Assembly (NCBI GenBank): GCA_030849805.1
Contig: JASANZ010001959.1
Coordinates: 1-27,406, forward strand
DNA: 27,406 bases
Reading direction: 5' to 3'
Origin: Sergeia podlipaevii
Lineage: Eukaryota > Euglenozoa > Kinetoplastea > Trypanosomatida > Trypanosomatidae
In this document: one piece after another, positions 1-7,244 of the stretch
How the letters are laid out: each line of letters begins with the position of its first letter
How positions within the stretch are numbered: the stretch's first letter is position 1
Made by a program: the position numbers and the translations under genes
The notes under the pieces: generated by a model
Database searches by the model: none
What the model saw: the letters and a program-made list of their open reading frames with translations, nothing else
Told to the model about the DNA's origin: nothing

Positions 1-1600
1 ATATGCATAAAGAGGTGAGAGCTGTTGACGCCGTATCAGGGCACACTTTGTTTCTCCCCCATCTTCTCCATTTCATTATGCCGCACTTAAACTTATGTTA
101 CTCTTTTCTTTCCTGCTTGCTTTTGGTCTCTTGCTTTTATACTTTTTTTTTACTCGTGTGTTTTTTTTTGTTTTTTACTTTGTGTGCATTGACGCCTTTT
201 GACGACACCATCTTCTTCAACGGGTTTTTGGATACATTTATACATTTATATATATATATTTGTAAGGTTCATTTCTTTATAAGGACAACAGAAAGAGACA
301 CAACATACTGTATTAGTAGTTGCATCATTCATTCATTTTGTTTGTTTTTTTAATGCATTCATAGTTTCTGTCTAAATAATAAAAATAATAAAAATAATAC
401 GAACCGCACGTCTTACACTGATTGTTTCAAAGCGTTCACCAGGGCCTACACATTCGTGTAAAGAATAAAAGGAAACAAATCATGGCGTATACAAAGCGAA
501 AGACTCCCTTATCTCCCTTTCCTCCCTTACCTCCCTTACCCCTCCCCCCCCCCCCCCACACACACACGGTGAGAAAGCATGAAATCACTATCTTGTTATC
601 GCTGCGCTGTATGTATTTTTTATTGCGATTTTTAACTTGTGGGCTAGGGCATATGGCTTTGACGGAGGGTAACCCCGCCGCTGTCCTTGTGTGCCAACTT
701 ATTTTGAATTTCACGACACAGCCGTTTATCAGAGAGGAGAATACCTTTCTCAGCCACCTGCTCGTTTTTTACAGCAGCCCTCCTGCCCTCCCATACAAAG
801 ATATATTTTTGTCCTGAGATGGATGGCTGAATGCGTTGCATGTTTCTCTTAAAGAGTCCGGTCACAAGTGACGACAGCTCAGTTTTTTTGTTTGCGATGG
901 GGCTTTTTCTTTCCAACTCATTGTTACTTCACACATCTATTTTTTTTTTCCTTTTGTGGTTTGACACTTTTGGAAACTTTTGATATCAGAATGATGACAC
1001 CTGACCTGGAACCACAACAGAATGCTCTTCATTTTACATATATATATATATTCTTTGTCTCTAGAAAGTTCCCCTTGCGCGCGGCGATGGTTATTATTAT
1101 TATTGTTATTAATCCCCCCGTCCGCGCCACCCCCGCACGAGGAGGGACCCTCTCTCTAGGGCCTTTTCTGATATAACTCCCTTTGTCACTTTAATCCTTG
1201 AACCGAAAATAAAAGGTTGGGTAAATCTCATCGAGTTACTTGATGGATGGCTCATTGGGGGTTTGCCTCGAGTCTTGTTATGATATTTTATGCTTTGAGT
1301 AGAGATGGAGACGAAAGCATTCTACCTCTTTACTTCTTTCTCACAAGCATAGTTGAAAGTAAGGCAAAGCCATAATTTGTTCTCTCTTTGTATTTTTTTT
1401 TTTCTATATTGTATGTTTCTTTTCTTTATAGACACGGGGTGATACATTAGTATCATTTTAAAAAAATAAAAAAATAAAAAAAAAAAATAGGCAGGTACAA
1501 AGCTGCAAATAAAAAAAAAAAGAGAAAAACATTAATTAGGGGGCTGTAGTTGATATATATTTTTTTTGCTTTCTTATTGTTTACAACGTGAGTGATTATA
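1..1600. other. Gene-free left flank (probable 3' UTR plus spacer)
   Basis: No supported coding region is seen. The short open frames here are T-rich or simple-sequence driven and have no recognisable protein features. The stretch is strongly T-rich on the + strand. It holds a C14 run at 544-557 followed by CA dinucleotides, short TA tracts near 247-260 and 1037-1052, and one copy of a diverged dispersed repeat (about 985-1350). It is probably the 3' UTR of a gene left of the window followed by the spacer before the first gene. The poly-A site cannot be placed by eye. Confidence 0.6.
985..1350 (+). repeat. Dispersed intergenic repeat, family 1, copy 1
   Basis: This segment resembles 6132-6500 by eye at several collinear anchors. 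A block at 991-1020 (ATGATGACACCTGACC, then CACAACAG) matches 6138-6166. A block around 1198-1255 (CTTGAACCGAA, then GATGGATGGCTC and GGGGTTTGC) matches about 6343-6411. A block near 1303-1332 (GAGATGGAGA) matches about 6461-6490. The parts between are diverged or replaced by simple sequence. The family is not identified. Position in presumed 3' UTR or spacer recalls the degenerate SIDER-type retroposon remnants of trypanosomatids, but that is only an analogy. Confidence 0.6.
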
Positions 1601-1631
1601 CTTTTTCTTTTTTTTTTGGTGGGGTCGCTAG
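1601..1631 (+). promoter_or_regulatory. Candidate trans-splice acceptor for the glycosyltransferase-like gene
   Basis: A pyrimidine tract at 1601-1617 is followed by the first AG at 1630-1631, about 79 bases before the ATG at 1711. No ATG lies between them. The intervening 5' UTR carries a TA-rich stretch (about 1663-1697). The site is inferred from layout and not mapped. Confidence 0.45.
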
Positions 1632-1666
1632 TTTACTCCTACCACTTTTTTTGCTGTTATATAATC

Positions 1667-1698
<32 letters not shown>

Positions 1699-1710
1699 TC
1701 CTATTTTTTT

Positions 1711-4200
1711 ATGGCAATGATCCAGGAGATGAGGAAGCATCACTTCCGTCACGGGCGCATCATACCAGTGCAGAAATACCCAGTGTCCGTTCTGATTTTG
1801 TCACTTACTTTTTTCATGCTGGTTGCGTTTGTGCGACTTAATCGAACTCAGTCGTATACCATACCCTCCCTTGATACCCTAGCTGCATCCGTCGAAACAA
1901 CAGCGGTAACGAGTATTCCCTCTGAAGAAGTGAAGTGTGCGGTCCGTGTTCTTACGGAGGTTATCTCAGCAAACCAAGGACGCGGAAACAGCTCCGTTGT
2001 CCCCGCAGATGTGACGATTCTCACCTTAACTTCTGCTTTTAATTTCGCAGAAATCATGCTGAGCGGCCGTCGTCAGCTTGGACAATTCATTGAGGATGAG
2101 CGGGTCATTTGCAGTCTTGCGTTGCTATACCTTGGAAACTGTGATGAAAATGGTGAGAGTGTGTTCGCTTGCTTACAGCGATTGGGTAGCAGTGCGCTTC
2201 GGCAAGTCATGCCAGAGCGGTGTGGGCGCACCGCGTACTTCACGGAGCTGATGGCGGCGATGGATCATGTGGACACGGTGTGCGGGACTCCAACAGACCG
2301 CGCTCACGCTAGCACGCTGTCGGTGCCCATAGTGGAGGGAACACAATTGATTCTCACGCAATACAGAAATAGCGCGATGACAAGGGGCCAGAACCAGCAG
2401 CAGCAGCAGCAATCTACAATGACGGCGGCTCTCACACCACAGATGCTTGCGCTGATGCTAGCCGACAAGTCTGATTTTGTGGACCGGGCATACACGAGCA
2501 GAGCCCCATTTTTAGAAGCAGAAGAGGAAGCCATCGCAAAGGCTTTCACTCTCCCAGAAGATGCGTGGCCACCATACACAATGCCACCTCCTCTCCATTG
2601 TACCGCACAGCGGAAGTCACTTTCTTCTATTTCTTCCTCCTCGTCGTACACTGTTCATCCAATAGGCTTCGCACTCGTGAGACGCCCACACAACACAACT
2701 TTTCCAGAGAATAAACTGTTTGACTTTTTCCCCATTAATCCCTCACGCTTTGAGTCAAATCCGCAGTACGGTGATGTTGTAGAGCCCTACTACCTCCGCT
2801 CCATCAACGATGAATGGCTTTACGCGACGCTGCTCCGATATAGCATGTTTGCTTTCACCCACAAACGGGGCGGTTGGGACTGTCTTCGGCATCAAGAACA
2901 CCTCTTTTATGGTGCTGTTCCCGTGTTCGTTGATATTCTTCTCGCACCTCAGCGCACCCCCAGCACTATCCCACATGCAATGCTCAAGGATATCGTCACG
3001 ACCCAGCCTCTGCTGTCCTCTGTCGGCTATCTAAATTTTCGTTCCGTAACGCCATCCTCAACCGCAGCGGCAGCAGTACCACCACCGCCACCATTCAATG
3101 CGATCGCAAATCGCGTGTGCTATCCTGTTGATGGCACCTCCTCCTGTTCCCGCAGCTCCTCCTTGCAACAGTCGCGATCTTACACACGGTGCACAGCGAG
3201 ATGTAACGTGGACTTTGTGCGCTTTGGAGAAATCAATCTGGAGCCCTACAAGCAGATGCACATGCTTCATGAGATGAAGAAGCACGGCGGCGCGGAGGAC
3301 GCGGTTTCACCACTGACACGTCACTCAGATGTCGTCCGGAAGGCCTACCGGAGCTTTGCGAAGCCGCTGTGGGATCTCTTCGATAGCCACTACTCGGCGG
3401 CATCCATGATGCACTACGTCTTCAACACGATTGGTTATCGCCCACAGCGAGAGCCACGAACAAAAGTGAAGAAAGTGCTGGTCATTGGCAACTCGGCCTT
3501 TCAGAACGATTATACGCATGAATCGGTCATAGCGGGGCTAAGCGAACTTGGAGTCAGGAGTGTCGCATACGCCTATACGGAAATAGATAAATTTCGGCGG
3601 CTTAGCTTTCTTGACGATTCTCCTGCTCTTGTAGGCTCTGAAGGCGTAGACATCGACGTGAAACTGTACGAGGCCGTTTCACAGGTGAACGCGACCATGA
3701 CAATGAACGAGATACGCACAAAGCTGGCTGAACTGAGGCAACGTGGTTGGCTGCTCGATCCCCGCGTGGATGGTATGAAGAACGTGGAGCAGCATCGAAG
3801 TGCACGAAACTCAGAATGGGGCTTCGCATTTACCTCCGGTGGTCGCTGGAACCCTTTCGTGGTGGAGCGGGCAGGTGGCGCCACGGGCAACCCAGATGCA
3901 CAGAAGCGTCGCTCATCAATGGTGCTTGACGCGTTGCGGGCACGCTTGTTAGAGGGCGAGTTCGATCTTGTTATCTATTCGGTAGTTCGGCTGGAGATTA
4001 CGAGAGGGAGAAATGTGGAGGAGCTGCTACCCCTGCTACGCGATGTGCGGGAGAAGCTGCCTCCTTCTCGTATTGTCCTTATAGATCACAACGATATCTT
4101 TGGTGGCAATGCCGCACTCATCCGCAGGGTGAGTCAGTACGGGCATGTGTTTCAGAGGGAACTGCTTGACCGTTGTGATGTAGGCTATTCTCCCGCGTGA
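1711..4200 (+). CDS. Type II membrane protein, exostosin-like glycosyltransferase (putative)
   Basis: Likely a Golgi or ER glycosyltransferase of 829 residues. The open frame extends upstream to about 1588, but only from a GTG; the first ATG after the candidate splice acceptor is 1711, so I start there. A basic cytosolic tail (HHFRHGR, residues 10-16) precedes one membrane segment at about 25-41, giving type II topology. Residues 384-397 read HKRGGWDCLRHQEH and continue into GAVPVFVDI, the acceptor-side signature I associate with exostosin-like (GT47-related) enzymes. Further on come a Rossmann-like VLVIGN strand (589-594), DLVIYSVVR (752-760) and IDHNDIFGGN (791-800), resembling the YSxxR and IDGED elements of the same group. 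These elements appear in the reverse of the order I know. NxS/T sites (for example NRT at 44-46) suit a lumenal domain. Residues 50-340 are not recognised. Substrate unknown. Confidence 0.65.
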   Translation: MAMIQEMRKHHFRHGRIIPVQKYPVSVLILSLTFFMLVAFVRLNRTQSYTIPSLDTLAASVETTAVTSIPSEEVKCAVRVLTEVISANQGRGNSSVVPADVTILTLTSAFNFAEIMLSGRRQLGQFIEDERVICSLALLYLGNCDENGESVFACLQRLGSSALRQVMPERCGRTAYFTELMAAMDHVDTVCGTPTDRAHASTLSVPIVEGTQLILTQYRNSAMTRGQNQQQQQQSTMTAALTPQMLALMLADKSDFVDRAYTSRAPFLEAEEEAIAKAFTLPEDAWPPYTMPPPLHCTAQRKSLSSISSSSSYTVHPIGFALVRRPHNTTFPENKLFDFFPINPSRFESNPQYGDVVEPYYLRSINDEWLYATLLRYSMFAFTHKRGGWDCLRHQEHLFYGAVPVFVDILLAPQRTPSTIPHAMLKDIVTTQPLLSSVGYLNFRSVTPSSTAAAAVPPPPPFNAIANRVCYPVDGTSSCSRSSSLQQSRSYTRCTARCNVDFVRFGEINLEPYKQMHMLHEMKKHGGAEDAVSPLTRHSDVVRKAYRSFAKPLWDLFDSHYSAASMMHYVFNTIGYRPQREPRTKVKKVLVIGNSAFQNDYTHESVIAGLSELGVRSVAYAYTEIDKFRRLSFLDDSPALVGSEGVDIDVKLYEAVSQVNATMTMNEIRTKLAELRQRGWLLDPRVDGMKNVEQHRSARNSEWGFAFTSGGRWNPFVVERAGGATGNPDAQKRRSSMVLDALRARLLEGEFDLVIYSVVRLEITRGRNVEELLPLLRDVREKLPPSRIVLIDHNDIFGGNAALIRRVSQYGHVFQRELLDRCDVGYSPA

Positions 4201-4237
4201 AAACTACAAATTCAAAGAATTATTATTTATTTTATAT

Positions 4238-4260
4238 CCACCACCACCACCACCACCACC
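4238..4260 (+). repeat. CCA microsatellite in 3' UTR
   Basis: An uninterrupted run of CCA triplets lies about 40 bases after the stop codon at 4198-4200, probably within the 3' UTR of the glycosyltransferase-like gene. Confidence 0.85.
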
Positions 4261-4411
4261 CCACGAAGATGATGGAATAAGGATTGATGGCCACATATTG
4301 TACGCTTTGTTATCAGATTTTATACTTTAGCACACTCTTTCTCTTTAAATATATGTATATGAAAGCGGAATAGCTTTATTATATACAAACAAAAGAAAAC
4401 TTAATCTTTTT

Positions 4412-4600
4412 CTGTTTCGCATTGTACCCCAGTCCATTGAAAGCTCACGGGGCCACCGGCGAATGAGGGCAGCCATTCTTCCGGGGGGGCACGGAGAGCA
4501 GTGATCCTCAACTCAATTGAAATCCTCTTTAAGGACTGAGGTCCCCGATGTGTAGGGCAGCGCGAGCGCCAATGCATCCTGCACGGGAGCCCAAGTTACC
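4412..4600 (+). repeat. Dispersed intergenic repeat, family 2, copy 1
   Basis: This segment aligns by eye with 4975-5180 in the same orientation. Shared anchors in order are TTTCGCA, TCACGG followed by GCGAATGAGGG or GCGGGTGAGGG, ATTGAAATC or ATTGAGATC, GATGTGTAGGGCAG or GATGTGTGGTACAG, and a closing GTTACC or GGCTACC. A run of seven G here replaces a C12 run in the other copy. Divergence is high and no coding potential is visible, so this is an old non-coding repeat. Confidence 0.55.
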
Positions 4601-4974
4601 GATCACGTTCTTGCTTCCCTCTCCTTCTTATCTCTCTCTCTCTCTCTTTCTCTCTCTTTGTATATATATAGAAATTTTGCATGAAGTGAGAAGTGAGCCA
4701 TTACTAGGTGCTGCTGTAGAGAAGACAACTAAGCGAACTTGGGGACCGAGAAAACGGTCATCCTAAACCCTCTACCCCCCCTTTCCCTTTGTGCCTACTA
4801 CCTGCGCAAAGATGTAAGTCTCTCACCCCATGAACTTTACGGCCTTATATATATATAGCAAAACTCTCCTTTTAAACACCCGCCTCTCTACGCATTAAGA
4901 TTCAAAACAAAATCCCTCCTGGGAGGAAATAAATGAGCTAAACAGAAAACAATAACGCACGAATTAAAACTACT

Positions 4975-5180
4975 TCTGATTTCGCACATGAGTCTATGGA
5001 AAGGTCACGGTCTCCAGCGGGTGAGGGCCTCGATCCGCCCCCCCCCCCCCTCCTCATCGAGAACACAAAGAACAGTCCCTCACACATTCATTGAGATCTC
5101 GCATAGGAACGGAAGTCTCTGATGTGTGGTACAGACCGACACCGATGGCGTGGTCAGCATGGGACGCTCCATTGGCTACC
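4975..5180 (+). repeat. Dispersed intergenic repeat, family 2, copy 2
   Basis: Second copy of the element at 4412-4600, lying about 560 bases downstream in direct orientation. It contains a C12 run at 5039-5050. The collinear anchors include TTTCGCA, TCACGG, GTGAGGG, ATTGAGATC and GATGTGTGGTACAG. Confidence 0.55.
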
Positions 5181-6131
5181 CTCCCCCTTCTCATACTCCC
5201 CTCTTTTCCACTATTTCATGGAACATTGACAACATTGCTGATACTTTGAGAGCACCCCCCACTACTACGCTGATTTTGAATCTTTTTTTATTTATTTTTG
5301 GAGCTATCGCGACCCTCCATTTATTTTAAGTATAAGCCGATCATTCCTCCCCTCATCTTCCCCCTCCTCACGTTCACAAGTGTTGCGTAGCCAACGTGTC
5401 ACACTTGCAACGACGCTATTTGTGGGTCCTTTTAAGACCACGTTACTTCAACCGCCATATATTGTATTTTCATTATTGTTTTCCAGTTTAATTTTTACTT
5501 TTGATTTGAGCATAGTTGCTGAAACACCGTATTCAACGCCTTATTTTGTAGAGAAACTATTACTGCGTCAGCCTTGTACTACTGTGCTATATTTACCATT
5601 GGCATGCTCACATATGTTGTTGCGTGGCTAGTGTATCACAATCTTATAGTGTGCTTGCATCAAACTTTCATTGGGTTGGTAAAGTTGGTCATACACTACC
5701 GCCACTACAGAAAAAAAAGTAACAAAAGGCATATTATCATTTTGTTTGTTTGCTTCAACAGCTCTTTTCTTTTTTTAACTATCAGTCTATTTATTGTTAT
5801 TTTTTGTATATTACTGGTTGCTGTATGCCAGAAGATCGGAATCCGGTGCCTCCCCCATTCCTTTATTGTAGTAATATATATCACGTTTTTTTTTTTTCGA
5901 TCCAGTTCATCGCGCTGCGGGCGTTGGGGATAAAGCAAAGTAGCAGGGGCATTTACTTGGAGGAATATCTGAGCAACGCAAGGTGTGGCATAAAACAAGA
6001 ATGGTAAGCAACTAGTGAACACACCAAAGCCCCGTTGAATGTATTTGCGAGAGCTCAGACTGACTAGAGAGACTTCGCTTCTCATTTGATCGCACGCTCC
6101 TTCATATTCATCGCATCGCTGAATACCTGCC

Positions 6132-6500
6132 ATGTGAATGATGGCGCCTGGCCTGAATCACAACAGGCACTTTTATATATAATATTTTATTATTATTATT
6201 TTTTTCCCACCACCTTCCCCTCCTCAGCACAGTCCCCCGTTGTGCAGCGGTTAAGTGCTTTAAAAGAAAAAAAGATGGCAGAAGCAAGATGGGGAGAGGG
6301 GGCTAAGGTCTTTGTCCGCGTAGCCTCTTTGCTAGTTTATACTTGAACCGAATAAAACGACGGAATTTTACGTGTAGATTAGGATAATGGATAGCTTGTT
6401 GGGGTTTGCTCCCCACTTCTATGAAGTGAAAGGTGTCTTAAACTTGATACTGCGGCCTGAAATGGAGAGTGTAAACTTTAATTCTTTCTTTTGTATGCCC
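6132..6500 (+). repeat. Dispersed intergenic repeat, family 1, copy 2
   Basis: Second copy of the element at 985-1350. ATGATGGCGCCTGGCC with CACAACAG at 6138-6166 matches 991-1020. CTTGAACCGAATAAAA near 6343 with GGATAGCTTGTTGGGGTTTGC matches 1198-1252. GAAATGGAGAG near 6460 matches about 1303. Like the first copy it lies upstream of a protein gene in direct orientation, on the transcribed sense strand. Confidence 0.6.
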
Positions 6501-6734
6501 ATTATTATTTTTTTAAGGGCTTGAGGGGTAAGTGGGGACGAGCAGGGGGGACGGGAGATACACTGTTCAGTTTGAGAGATTTTTGCTCCCAGCACTACGG
6601 CACCAGCGGTTTATTCCTATGAGCTCACCGTTTACTAAAGGTTATAGTCCGTACTCAGTATTGCGTTGGCCTGCTCCCTTCCGTCTTTGCTAACATTTGT
6701 GAAGACCACAAGCATTACAAGCCAACCCGATGCT

Positions 6735-6900
6735 TGCGGCATTCCTTTTAATCCGCGGGGGCGCAGGGGGGGTCTGTCGGCGGCGTGCCTTGCGGCGCAG
6801 CGGCCCCCCCCCCCCCCCCGGCGGGGGCGACCCTGGCCGCCACGACATGCCCACGGCGCAGGCGAGAACCGCAGCCACACCCCGACAGCCGCAAAATGCA
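6735..6900 (+). other. GC-rich island with poly-G and poly-C runs
   Basis: A sharply GC-rich island sits in otherwise AT-rich spacer. It has G5 (6757-6761), G7 (6766-6772), C16 (6804-6819) and G5 (6823-6827). The G7 and C16 runs could pair into a stem in RNA, and either strand has enough G runs for a quadruplex. Short open frames cross it in several frames on both strands, which is a by-product of its composition. Function unknown. Confidence 0.6.
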
Positions 6901-7185
6901 TTTTATGATGTTCGTAGAAGGGCGTTGCGATCTTACATTCTTTGTAATTTTCTTATTGCGGTTTCGATTAAATGTATTTGCTTTCTCCTTTTACCATCTC
7001 GTATTTTCGGTTTCTCTCTCATTTGTTCTACTACTCGCAAAGCAAGTTAGCTGTGGGATTCATACTTAAAAATAAAAAGAGAACCAAAGGAAATATTTGC
7101 GCTTGTGCCTCGCCAATTTAGATGATATAGCGACTAGAATATTTTGTTTACATTGACCTGGCTATACGAATCTTGATAAAAGTAG

Positions 7186-7228
7186 CTGTTCTCCCATATC
7201 TATTTTCACTATTTCAAAAAGATCAAAG
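7186..7228 (+). promoter_or_regulatory. Candidate trans-splice acceptor for the MAP65-like gene
   Basis: A pyrimidine-rich tract (7186-7214) is followed by AG at 7227-7228, leaving a 5' UTR of about 16 bases before the ATG at 7245. The tract is weaker than those of the other genes, so an earlier AG could be used instead. Confidence 0.35.
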
Positions 7229-7244
7229 GTATTGCGCTGCGTCT

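Larger units (their letters stand above)
4201..7244. other. 3 kb gene-free stretch with repeats
   Basis: No convincing gene is visible on either strand. Open frames at 5380-5631 and 5574-5933 start only at GTG or TTG and encode Phe/Leu/Ile-rich peptides, as T-rich DNA does. The stretch contains a CCA tract (4238-4260), a CT-rich tract near 4618-4658, two copies of one diverged repeat (4412-4600 and 4975-5180), a possible short pair (5382-5458 and 5619-5704), a copy of the repeat also seen at 985-1350, and a GC-rich island (6735-6900). It is unusually long for trypanosomatid spacer. Any short non-coding RNA gene here would have escaped me. Confidence 0.55.

Noticed and set aside
3..353. Hydrophobic open frame at the left edge
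   Set aside because: Composition follows from poly-T tracts, there is no recognisable domain, and it overlaps TA simple repeats. A truncated gene cannot be fully excluded.
988..1006. Possible box C/D snoRNA (ATGATGA close to CTGA)
   Set aside because: The two boxes are only three bases apart, with no room for a guide sequence and no terminal stem. The second copy of this repeat loses the C box.
1588..1710. Extension of the glycosyltransferase-like gene upstream to 1588
   Set aside because: It would start at GTG, and the added residues are encoded by poly-T and TA repeats. The candidate splice acceptor at 1630-1631 lies inside it.
5380..5933. Two overlapping open frames encoding hydrophobic, membrane-like peptides
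   Set aside because: Both begin only at GTG or TTG, lie in T-rich spacer, and their Phe/Leu/Ile/Val content is what T-rich DNA gives. No acceptor-plus-ATG layout precedes them.
6635..7069. Several Pro/Arg/Gly-rich open frames in both strands across the GC island
   Set aside because: All are driven by poly-C and poly-G runs; open frames appear in several frames at once, as composition alone would produce.
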